In this document: positions 8,571 to 15,426 of the stretch, piece after piece
How the letters are laid out: each line of letters begins with the position of its first letter
Numbering within the stretch: position 1 is the first letter of the stretch
From: Fibrobacter succinogenes
GTDB lineage: Bacteria; Fibrobacterota; Fibrobacteria; Fibrobacterales; Fibrobacteraceae
DNA length: 64,000 nt
Direction: 5' to 3'
Assembly (NCBI GenBank): GCA_902779055.1
Contig: CACZAD010000014.1
Span: 1 to 64,000, forward strand
Program-made: the position numbers and the translations under genes
The notes under the pieces: generated by a model
Seen by the model: only the letters and a program-made list of their open reading frames with translations
Database searches by the model: none
Told to the model about the DNA's origin: nothing

Positions 8571-9461
8571 TTAGAGTAATTTCTTGTCCAGCTGCGGGTA
8601 GATGCGGTTGAGTTCGAGCAGGTTTAAAAGCCTGTCGAAGTTGGCGCCGTATTTTTCGTCGGAAATAGCGACGAGGAGCTGCTTTTGCAGGAGCGATTCC
8701 AGGTTCCTCGGCGTAAGCGACATCCCGTGCATGGAAAATTTGGTCTGTACGGCAAGCGCCTCCGTCGTGACGGCGACGAGTCCGTCGGTCTGGAGTTCGC
8801 CCTTGTCGCAGGCGGTCTTGACGAATGCGGTGAGGATCGCCTGTTCAGTGAGCGAGAGTATGTTGGGCGATACGCTTTTGTGGATGGCGCGGTAACGGAG
8901 AGTCTCGTAGAGCGCCCTGATGAGCGGCTGGTTTTCGATGGAAACGGATTCCGCTTGCAGACGGACGAGCTTGAAGTCCTGCAAAATGAGCAATAGTTTG
9001 TATGTTTCTATCGCCGAAAGGTTCGAAAAATATTTAAGCTCGTCCTTGATCGTCTTTAAGCTGATGTTCTTTCCGTTGTAGCGTGAAAGAATGAAAAGGA
9101 GCGACGGGAATGTGGTGATGAAGTCTCTCTTGCGCTTGTTTTCCTTGGCGATGCGGTTGCGCTGCGTCAGGAATGCGAGAATGGACCTCATCCAGATGGG
9201 CTTTACGTCCATAACATCGCGGAAGGTCTTTGGATCGATAACTTCGATTTCGCTGTCTTCGTCGGCGCGGATAGTGTATTCCATGGGCTCGCCTTCGATG
9301 AGGCTGAGTTCACCGAACGTGGAACCGGGGCCGAAATTTTGCGTCTGGACCTCGTTTTGCTCGTCCTTGTAGCTTGCGGTAAGCGAGCCCGTCTTGACGA
9401 TGTAAAACGAGTTGTTTCGGTCGCCTTGCAGACAAAGGAGTTCTCCTTCCTTGATGATCAT
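8571..9461 (-). CDS. Cyclic-nucleotide-binding-domain protein
   Basis: 296 residues from the ATG at 9461; this start overlaps the upstream stop as ATGA and is preferred to a longer open extension. Residues 1-115 form a Crp-type cyclic-nucleotide-binding beta-barrel (KEGELLCLQGDRNNSFYIVKTG, FGPGSTFGELSLIEGEPMEYTIRA). The phosphate-binding Arg of classical cAMP sites is not obvious. The C-terminal 180 residues are helical, and I do not see a clear Crp helix-turn-helix. It pairs with the related protein encoded just upstream and may be a regulator or a structural sensor; the ligand is unknown. Confidence 0.8.
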   Translation of the reverse strand: MIIKEGELLCLQGDRNNSFYIVKTGSLTASYKDEQNEVQTQNFGPGSTFGELSLIEGEPMEYTIRADEDSEIEVIDPKTFRDVMDVKPIWMRSILAFLTQRNRIAKENKRKRDFITTFPSLLFILSRYNGKNISLKTIKDELKYFSNLSAIETYKLLLILQDFKLVRLQAESVSIENQPLIRALYETLRYRAIHKSVSPNILSLTEQAILTAFVKTACDKGELQTDGLVAVTTEALAVQTKFSMHGMSLTPRNLESLLQKQLLVAISDEKYGANFDRLLNLLELNRIYPQLDKKLL

Positions 9462-10366
9462 TTGACCGTCCCCTTGATGTTCTGTTCGTATTGCAAAGCC
9501 GTCAAGAAGTATTTTATCTTGTCTGCATTGAGGGCTAGGAGATGGTTCTCTTTTTCGGTAAACCATTCGAACTGCTGCATTTCGAGCCAGTCCGAAACTG
9601 TTGTTTCTAGATGGTGTTCCTTGAAAAAGTTCAACCAGCCGGAACCGTCTTGTGTGGTATCCGGGTCAAGTGTCGATAACCAGACGAGAATTCTTTTTTG
9701 CTGGAGCGTGAGCTTGAACGGAAGCCAAGGCTTTTCTTGTTCTTGCGCCTTGAGGTAATCCGTGAAAATCTCGAGAAGGTTTGAGTTCGGGACGGATAAA
9801 GTCTCAGTTTCGATATGTGGAATCACCATTTTGCGGCGGATGAGCGCTTTTAACGCTTCGGTTGCCGCCGGAATGGGAGTCTTTGCAAGCCACGAAAATT
9901 CTTGCAGGAGCGCTTGCGGCTGGATCTGTTCGTCCTTGCTGTGGAACTTGCAGAACGCGGCGAGACTTGCGAGGGGATTGTTTGTCTTTGCGGCGTGTAT
10001 GGATTCGTTGATACGCCGGGTCCTTGCCGAAATCGCCTTGATCACCGCCAAAAGCCAGACGGGGAGGCTCTTGAGCTCGGATTCCATGCATTCGTCATTG
10101 ATGACTGTGATGAAGGAATCTTTCGTTGCCTGGAAGATGTAGCGTACAGGCTCGCGTTCGAGGAGGGCGCCTACGCCGACGAGGTTACCGGGAAGGATCC
10201 TGAAAACGATCTTGTTGTTTGCCTTGGGGTCGAGGGCGACGAGTTCACCTTCGTTTAAAAGGATGATCTTCTTCTCTTCGTCCTGAGGAGAGGATACAAC
10301 AAAACCCGCCTTCACGCATAGCCGCGTGGGCGGGATAATGTCTTTTCGGGAATCCCCCGTAATCAT
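9458..10366 (-). CDS. Diverged cyclic-nucleotide-binding-like protein
   Basis: 302 residues, parallel in layout to the next gene: an N-terminal CNB-like barrel (about 20-115: ILLNEGELVALDP, FRILPGNLVGVGALLEREPVRYIFQA) and a helical C-terminal half. The barrel lacks the FGE(L/I) phosphate-binding cassette that its partner retains, so it probably does not bind a cyclic nucleotide in the usual way. It lies 31 bases downstream of rplS and overlaps the partner by ATGA, so the pair is likely co-translated from the ribosome-biogenesis operon. Function unknown. Confidence 0.7.
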   Translation of the reverse strand: MITGDSRKDIIPPTRLCVKAGFVVSSPQDEEKKIILLNEGELVALDPKANNKIVFRILPGNLVGVGALLEREPVRYIFQATKDSFITVINDECMESELKSLPVWLLAVIKAISARTRRINESIHAAKTNNPLASLAAFCKFHSKDEQIQPQALLQEFSWLAKTPIPAATEALKALIRRKMVIPHIETETLSVPNSNLLEIFTDYLKAQEQEKPWLPFKLTLQQKRILVWLSTLDPDTTQDGSGWLNFFKEHHLETTVSDWLEMQQFEWFTEKENHLLALNADKIKYFLTALQYEQNIKGTVK

Positions 10367-10397
10367 CGGGAAATAACCGCCTTCGAAGTCCGGCTAA

Positions 10398-10745
10398 TTA
10401 AGCCTGGCGTTCTTCGATACGTGCAGCCTTACCGCGAAGGTCGCGCATGTAGTAAATGCGAGCCTGGTGAACCTTACCGGTACGTTCGACAACGATGGAG
10501 TCGATGCGCGGAGAGTTGACCGGGAAGATACGTTCGACAGCGACGGAGCCGGACATCTTGCGGACCGTGATGGACTTGCCGATGCCAGAGTTCTTCTGCT
10601 GAATAACGACGCCCTTGAACGGCTGGATACGTTCCTTGGTACCTTCGATAACCTTAACGTTAACGGTAATGGTATCGCCGGCGCGGAATTCCGGAAGGTC
10701 GGTCTTCAAATTTTCATTCTGGATTGCTTCAATGTTCAGGGACAT
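10398..10745 (-). CDS. rplS: 50S ribosomal protein L19
   Basis: 115 residues. [29 protein letters not shown] and [39 protein letters not shown] are diagnostic L19 blocks. The start is the ATG at 10745 (MSLNIEAIQ), which has GAGGT upstream; a longer in-frame extension would run into the end of trmD. L19 sits at the interface of the 30S and 50S subunits. The gene order rpsP-rimM-trmD-rplS is the classical bacterial operon. Confidence 0.98.
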   Translation of the reverse strand: MSLNIEAIQNENLKTDLPEFRAGDTITVNVKVIEGTKERIQPFKGVVIQQKNSGIGKSITVRKMSGSVAVERIFPVNSPRIDSIVVERTGKVHQARIYYMRDLRGKAARIEERQA

Positions 10746-10761
10746 AGTGTGTACCTCGTTA

Positions 10762-11466
10762 TTATTTGTCGCCAAATGTAGTATTTTTTTCAAGATTTTT
10801 AAAGATGTCGGGACGTCTTTCTTTCGTTCTTTTTAACGATTCTTGGCGTCTCCACTCAGAAATGTTCTTGTGATGACCCGAAAGTAGCACTTCGGGCACC
10901 TTTTTTCCTTCGAATTCTTCGGGACGGGTATAGACTGGCCAGCCCAGCACTCCTTGTGCGAAGGAGTCGGTTTCGCCAGATTCCTTGTGTCCCAAAGCGC
11001 CGTCCAGCAGTCGCACTACAGCGTCCGTGACGAGCATCGCCGGAAGTTCGCCTCCGCTTACGACGAAGTCACCGATGGAAATTTCCATGTCGACCTCGGT
11101 CTGACGGATGCGGTCGTCGATCCCCTTGTAGTGTCCGCAGACAAGGACAAGGTGGTTTTCTTGCGAGAGTTCCTTGGCGATCTTGTGGGTGAAGGGGACT
11201 CCGTCGGCCGTGAGATAGATGACCTTGCCGCCGTCTTCCTTGACTCCTGTGCTGCGAATCGCCTTGGCTAGCGGTTCGGGGCGGAGTACCATGCCCGGTT
11301 CGCCACCGTACGGAACGTCGTCCACCTGCCCGTAGGCGTTGATGGCGAAGTCACGCAGATAGACCGTGTTGAACTCGAACAAGCCTTTTGCCTGGGCGCG
11401 GCCCATGATAGAACTTTTCATGGGGGCGAACATTTCGGGGAAGATGGTGATGCAGTCGATCTTCAT
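10762..11466 (-). CDS. trmD: tRNA (guanine-N1)-methyltransferase TrmD
   Basis: 234 residues. [70 protein letters not shown] and the knotted SAM site are those of TrmD, which makes m1G37 in tRNAs to prevent frameshifting. The start overlaps rimM by ATGA. The C-terminal end ([19 protein letters not shown]) matches the family. Length is typical. Confidence 0.97.
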   Translation of the reverse strand: MKIDCITIFPEMFAPMKSSIMGRAQAKGLFEFNTVYLRDFAINAYGQVDDVPYGGEPGMVLRPEPLAKAIRSTGVKEDGGKVIYLTADGVPFTHKIAKELSQENHLVLVCGHYKGIDDRIRQTEVDMEISIGDFVVSGGELPAMLVTDAVVRLLDGALGHKESGETDSFAQGVLGWPVYTRPEEFEGKKVPEVLLSGHHKNISEWRRQESLKRTKERRPDIFKNLEKNTTFGDK

Positions 11467-12020
11467 CGTTCCTCCGGGCAAAGGGATTTTAGATAGTCGC
11501 TATCGCAGACAATGAACTTTCCGTCTTCGTTGATTTCCTTGACACAATCGTCAATCCAGGGGGCGAGGATGGACTTGCTGCTGAATTCGGATTGCATGGA
11601 CAGGTCGAACTTTATATGGAATGCGTTGACTGTCATCAATTCTTGCACTTCGAGGACTTCGCCGACGTCGCGGCCGTCTTCGGTGTGGACGCGGAAACCT
11701 TCAAGTTCGTCAAGATAATATTCGCCTTCGGGGAGCGGGAGACGTTCGGATTCTGGGATCATGACGTCGCCGTTGACGAGGACAGATACGGTTTCCGGGG
11801 TGTCGAAACCCTTGAACTTCAAAAGCCAAATGTCGTTTGCAACTTTGGCATCTTCAAGGCTGAGTTCCACAATTTCGCCGTTTCTCTTCTGGACGCACAC
11901 GTCTTTGAGGCTCTTGCAGCGAGTCAGGTCGTGGGTCAGAGGCATGGCCTTGATGTAGCCTTTGACGCCATGCGCACGCATGAGCTGGCAGACGGTGATG
12001 TAGGATTCGTTCTGGTCCAT
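11463..12020 (-). CDS. rimM: Ribosome maturation factor RimM
   Basis: 185 residues. The N-terminal RimM domain (CQLMRAHGVKGYIKAMPLTHD) is followed by a PRC-barrel (about 100-180: GEYYLDELEGFRVHTEDGRDVGEVLEVQELMTVNAFHI). RimM binds S19 and helps mature the 30S head. It is translationally coupled to trmD (ATGA). A terminator-like hairpin separates it from rpsP upstream, so rimM expression may depend on read-through. Confidence 0.92.
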   Translation of the reverse strand: MDQNESYITVCQLMRAHGVKGYIKAMPLTHDLTRCKSLKDVCVQKRNGEIVELSLEDAKVANDIWLLKFKGFDTPETVSVLVNGDVMIPESERLPLPEGEYYLDELEGFRVHTEDGRDVGEVLEVQELMTVNAFHIKFDLSMQSEFSSKSILAPWIDDCVKEINEDGKFIVCDSDYLKSLCPEER

Positions 12021-12050
12021 TTTCGGGGATGTTGTGGTGGAAAGGTCTTG

Positions 12051-12084
12051 TCAAAGAAAAAAGTCCCGTGCAGGCGCACGAGAC
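12051..12084 (-). terminator. Attenuator/terminator between rpsP and rimM
   Basis: On the minus strand, GTCTCGTGC, a four-base loop and GCACGGGAC are followed by TTTTTTCTTT. The position inside the rpsP-rimM-trmD-rplS operon suggests partial termination, which would give more S16 than RimM/TrmD. Confidence 0.7.
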
Positions 12085-12102
12085 TCTTCTTTAAAAGCGC
12101 AA

Positions 12103-12516
12103 TTAAGCCTGAGCTTCTTCAGCGGCCGGAGCTTCAGCAGCTTCCTTGGCAGCCTTTTCAGCTTCGAGACGAGCCTGAGCCTTCGGGCTCAACTTTCTCT
12201 TCTTGGACTTGATTTCACGAGCGACCGGAGCCTTGCCTTCGATGGAGCGGTTGGCCTTGAGTTCGTTGAACAAGTCAGAAATGCCAGTCTTCTTGAGGAG
12301 GGACTTGACAGTGTCAGACGGCTGAGCGCCGACGGAGAGCCACTTGAGGACCTTTTCCTGTTCGAAGCGGATTTCCGGCTGCTTGAGGTTCGGGTTAAAG
12401 AAACCGACCTGTTCGATAAAGCTATCATCGCGTGCCTTGCGGTTGTCGATAACGACGACGCGGTAGATCGGGTTGTGACGCTTGCCGAAGCGGGCGAGAC
12501 GGATAACGGTTGCCAT
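12103..12516 (-). CDS. rpsP: 30S ribosomal protein S16
   Basis: 137 residues, longer than the usual 80-90. The S16 core is residues 1-80 (MATVIRLARFGKRHNPIYRVVVID, then VGFFNPN and LKWLSVGAQPSDTVKSLL). A Lys/Ala/Glu-rich tail of about 50 residues follows (KSKKRKLSPKAQARLEAEKA, then AAEAPAAEEAQA), an extension also found in some FCB-group S16 proteins. It is the first gene of the ribosome operon, with its own promoter at 12574-12602. Confidence 0.97.
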   Translation of the reverse strand: MATVIRLARFGKRHNPIYRVVVIDNRKARDDSFIEQVGFFNPNLKQPEIRFEQEKVLKWLSVGAQPSDTVKSLLKKTGISDLFNELKANRSIEGKAPVAREIKSKKRKLSPKAQARLEAEKAAKEAAEAPAAEEAQA

Positions 12517-12573
12517 TTTATACCTCTTATTTGGGGTTCCCGGAAAACCGGGGTTTTTGTTCTTTTGATGCCA

Positions 12574-12602
12574 AATATAGCAAACTCGCTTTTGTGTGTA
12601 AA
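12574..12602 (-). promoter_or_regulatory. Promoter of the rpsP operon
   Basis: On the minus strand, TTTACA, a 17-base spacer and TATATT read as a -35/-10 pair. Transcription would start near 12567. The roughly 50-base leader contains a CCCGG/CCGGG hairpin (12539-12552) and AGAGG before the rpsP ATG. Confidence 0.7.
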
Positions 12603-12704
12603 GGACGGCAATGAAAAAAAATCCGTCATTTACATATAAAATAATTTATCGAAAAGGCGAAAATGACTTAAAATTGGCGAAATTGATTCAAAAACGGCAA
12701 ATTG

Positions 12705-12733
12705 AAAGAAAAATGCCCGCTTGGAGGCGGGCA
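12705..12733 (-). terminator. Terminator of ffh
   Basis: On the minus strand, TGCCCGC, CTCCAA and GCGGGCA are followed by TTTTTCTTTC, five bases after the ffh stop. It separates ffh from the rpsP operon. Confidence 0.85.
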
Positions 12734-12738
12734 CTTGA

Positions 12739-14103
12739 TTATCTCTTTTTCTTCTTGTTTTTGTCCTTGGGAGGCGTGTAGTTCGAACCGATCGTGCCTC
12801 CATTGTTCTGTCTCTTGGCAAAATCGCCGACTTTCTTGAACATTTCCTTCATACTTTCGTACTGCTTGAGGACGGCGTTCACGCGGGCGGCGTCCGTGCC
12901 GGAACCCTTCGCGATACGTGCCTTGCGGCTGCCGTCGATGATCTGCGGCTTCTGGCGTTCCTTTGGCGTCATGGAGCTGAGGACCGCTTCCACGTAGACG
13001 AGCTGCTTTTCGTCGATTTGGTCGAGCGGGAGCTTGTTGAGGCCCGGGATGAGGCTCAAGATGTCCTTGATGCGGCCAAGCTTCTTGATGGTGCGAAGCT
13101 GCTTCAAAAAGTCGTTCAGGTCGAACGTGTTATTGAGAATCTTCTTCTTTAAGTCCTTCGCGTCTTTTTCGTCGATGACCTGCTGGGCCTTTTCGACGAG
13201 GCTAACCACGTCACCCATGCCGAGGATTCGACTGGCCATACGGTCCGGGTGGAAAAGGTCGATTTCGTTCAGCTTTTCGCCAACGCCGATAAAGCATATA
13301 GGCACGCCCGTCATCTTCTTGATGCTGAGGGCTGCACCGCCGCGGGTATCGCCATCCATCTTCGAGAGGCAGACGCCCGTGAAGTTCAGGCGGTTCCAGA
13401 ACGTTTCGGCGACATTCACCGCTTCCTGACCGATCATCGCGTCGGCGACGAACAGGATTTCGTCCGGATGGACCGCGTCACGGGCCTTTTCGAGTTCCTG
13501 CATCAACTCTTCGTCGATTTGCAGACGGCCTGCGGTATCGTAAATCACGAGGTCAAAGCCGTTGTCCTTTGCGTACTGGTAGCCGTGCTTGATGATTTCG
13601 ACCGGATTGCCCTGGCCTTCGTCGTAAACCGGAACGCCGATGGACTTGCCGAGCACCTGCAACTGCTTGATTGCTGCCGGGCGGTAAACGTCAGCGGCGA
13701 CGAGGAGCGGCTTCCTCTTTTTCTTGCTGCGCATCCAGAGTGCGATCTTGCCTGCGAAGGTCGTCTTACCCGAACCCTGCAGACCGACCATCATGATGCC
13801 CACCGGAGACGGTGCGGAAAGGTTGATTTCCTTGGTTTCGCCACCCATGACGGCCACAAGTTCGTCGTGGATGATCTTCACAATCTGCTGGCCCGGGGTC
13901 ACGGAGTTGAGGACTTCGGCGCCGAGCGACTTTTCCTTGACGGCCTTGACGAAGTCGCGCGTGACGTTGAAGTTCACGTCGGCTTCGAGGAACGCGCGAC
14001 GGACTTCGCGTAGCGATTCGGCCACGTTTTCTTCGGTGAGTTTGCCCTGCCCACGCAGGTTCTTGAGAGTATTTTCTAGAGAGTCAGTCAGTTGTGAAAA
14101 CAT
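12739..14103 (-). CDS. ffh: Signal recognition particle protein Ffh
   Basis: 454 residues. An N-terminal helical domain precedes the GTPase G domain (MMVGLQGSGKTTFAGKIALWM, DTAGRLQID, TRGGAALSI) and a Met-rich M domain (about 300-430). It binds SRP RNA and signal sequences and docks on FtsY for co-translational membrane targeting. The tail is very basic (DKNKKKKR). Upstream on the minus strand, TAGATT lies nine bases before the ATG with no clear Shine-Dalgarno. No SRP RNA gene was found nearby. Confidence 0.98.
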   Translation of the reverse strand: MFSQLTDSLENTLKNLRGQGKLTEENVAESLREVRRAFLEADVNFNVTRDFVKAVKEKSLGAEVLNSVTPGQQIVKIIHDELVAVMGGETKEINLSAPSPVGIMMVGLQGSGKTTFAGKIALWMRSKKKRKPLLVAADVYRPAAIKQLQVLGKSIGVPVYDEGQGNPVEIIKHGYQYAKDNGFDLVIYDTAGRLQIDEELMQELEKARDAVHPDEILFVADAMIGQEAVNVAETFWNRLNFTGVCLSKMDGDTRGGAALSIKKMTGVPICFIGVGEKLNEIDLFHPDRMASRILGMGDVVSLVEKAQQVIDEKDAKDLKKKILNNTFDLNDFLKQLRTIKKLGRIKDILSLIPGLNKLPLDQIDEKQLVYVEAVLSSMTPKERQKPQIIDGSRKARIAKGSGTDAARVNAVLKQYESMKEMFKKVGDFAKRQNNGGTIGSNYTPPKDKNKKKKR

Positions 14104-14511
14104 AGTGGGTCAAATCTAGTAAAGTAGGAAGTAGGAAGTAGGAAGTAGACAGAAAATGTGAGTGAAAATGCTAGTAATGATGTCATCCTGAACGCGAAGC
14201 GTGAAGGATCCAGTGATTTTTATATGAGGGAAGGGAGAAGTCTCTCCCTCGCTTCAGCCGGGGGCCTCCGCTACCCACTCTAGCGGGCTTCAGACGCCAG
14301 CCCGCAACGCCTGGCTTATCCCGCCCACCCATCCTAAAATTCTTTTGAAAAATCCCATTTTAGAAGAAAAAATCACTCTTTTGTAAACTTTTTGTGCGTT
14401 TCTCTCTTTTTTAAGTTATCTTTTTTCTTGAAATAGAGTTTTTGCTCTTGTTCTCACCTTGAAATCTGCAAATTTCACTTTACCGAGAGCAAGGCGAACG
14501 CTCACGCAGGC
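14104..14511. other. Gap between ffh and the AT-rich island
   Basis: No gene. It contains a 7-bp tandem repeat (AGTAGGA, about 14122-14148), a dispersed repeat TGTCATCCTGAACGCGAAGC followed by GTGAAGGATCC (14181-14212), a hairpin AGGGAGA/TCTCCCT near 14230-14249 and a GC-rich stretch 14258-14335. A T-rich run from 14375 marks the left edge of the AT-rich island. Confidence 0.6.
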
Positions 14512-14678
14512 ATGCCGTTTTGCGGTATGTTTCAGTTTGCTATGCCGACTTTTAGAGTCGGGCTTTGGTCATATGACCAAGGGCAACAGCCCTTTTGGGG
14601 CGTGGGTCGTTTGCGTTTATCGGTAATAGGCTTTGCAGAGCCTCAAGGTGGTAAATGCAACGATCTGCGCCTTTTTTT
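14512..14678 (+). ncRNA. Candidate structured RNA upstream of the DUF2971/AAA operon
   Basis: A chain of hairpins: ATGCCG/CGGTAT (about 14512-14527), CCGAC/GTCGG (14545-14561), the perfect palindrome TTGGTCATATGACCAA (14565-14580) and GGGCAACAGCCC (14581-14592). A long stem follows, with 14599-14622 pairing to 14649-14671 (one bulge at 14612). It is capped by AGGCTTTGCAGAGCCT and followed by seven T (14672-14678). Several pairs in the long stem are G-U only if the plus strand is transcribed (for example 603-667, 604-666, 606-664, 615-656), which favours an RNA in the operon's direction. It could be an independent small RNA ending at the T run or an attenuator of the operon. No known RNA family was recognised. 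Confidence 0.5.
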
Positions 14679-14751
14679 ATTCTTAAAAGAAATTGCAGAT
14701 TTTTGGCTAGAAGGGGAGAAACTCCATAGGTGTAAACAATGGAGATTGATT

Positions 14752-15426
14752 ATGGATGAGAAAAAAGAGGGAAAAAATAGTAAACAAGTGCCGAAATACT
14801 TGTATCGTTATATTCCTTTTGAACGGTTAGCTGAAGTCTTAATGACAAAGAGCCTTCCTATTCCCTATCCAAAGAATTGGAATGATCAACATGATTTAGA
14901 TAATGCGCTTAATAAAATTCCTTCTGATGAAGTTGTCGGAGTTGCTTGCTTAACAAAGAGGTGGGAAACTAGTTTTCATTGGGATCTTTTCGCTAAGCAT
15001 GGTGTTCGTTTGGCATTTGATGGGGACAAACTAAATAAGCGCGTTTCTAGAGTGAATGCAAAATTAGAAGAAGTAGAATATGTGTCCTATGATAAATACA
15101 TAAAAAAATTGACTAGTAACGAGTCTCTTCTTTTTGTCAAGCGAAAACAATATAAACCAGAACAAGAATGGAGAATTGTTTGTCAGGTTGCGAAAGAAAA
15201 AATGACGACGGAAAATGTTGTGAAGTATGTCCCTTTTGAATGGAGTGATTTGGTGAAAATTACAATTTCGCCACATTATGAGTTTTCCGATTATCTTTTT
15301 TATAAAGCTCTGGTTCTGAAAATGTTAGAATCAGTGGGCGCAAAAAACATCAAAATTAAACATTCATCGCTTTTTGAATCAAAAAAGATTAAAGATGCAG
15401 ATCACGATTATAAGGAGGGAAAATAA
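14752..15426 (+). CDS. DUF2971-like protein, accessory island
   Basis: 224 residues from the ATG at 14752; GGAG seven bases upstream decides this start over a longer frame running through the hairpin region. The opening KYLYRYIPFERLAEVLMTKS and PYPKNWNDQHDLDN match the start of DUF2971 proteins (YKYR, then SPSxFNDPFD), and YKPEQEWRIVCQ is a second family-like block. The family has no established activity and is common in variable genomic regions. The gene is strongly AT-rich compared with ffh or the AGCS transporter, which suggests transfer. Its stop overlaps the next start (TAATG), so the two proteins are made together. Confidence 0.65.
   Translation: MDEKKEGKNSKQVPKYLYRYIPFERLAEVLMTKSLPIPYPKNWNDQHDLDNALNKIPSDEVVGVACLTKRWETSFHWDLFAKHGVRLAFDGDKLNKRVSRVNAKLEEVEYVSYDKYIKKLTSNESLLFVKRKQYKPEQEWRIVCQVAKEKMTTENVVKYVPFEWSDLVKITISPHYEFSDYLFYKALVLKMLESVGAKNIKIKHSSLFESKKIKDADHDYKEGK

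Noticed and set aside
14599..14678. Retron msr-msd RNA
   Set aside because: The long hairpin resembles an msd stem, but no reverse transcriptase is in the island.
14512..14751. N-terminal extension of the DUF2971-like protein
   Set aside because: The frame is open, but it translates the hairpin region into Cys/Trp/Gly-rich sequence, while a Shine-Dalgarno and the family start fit the ATG at 14752.
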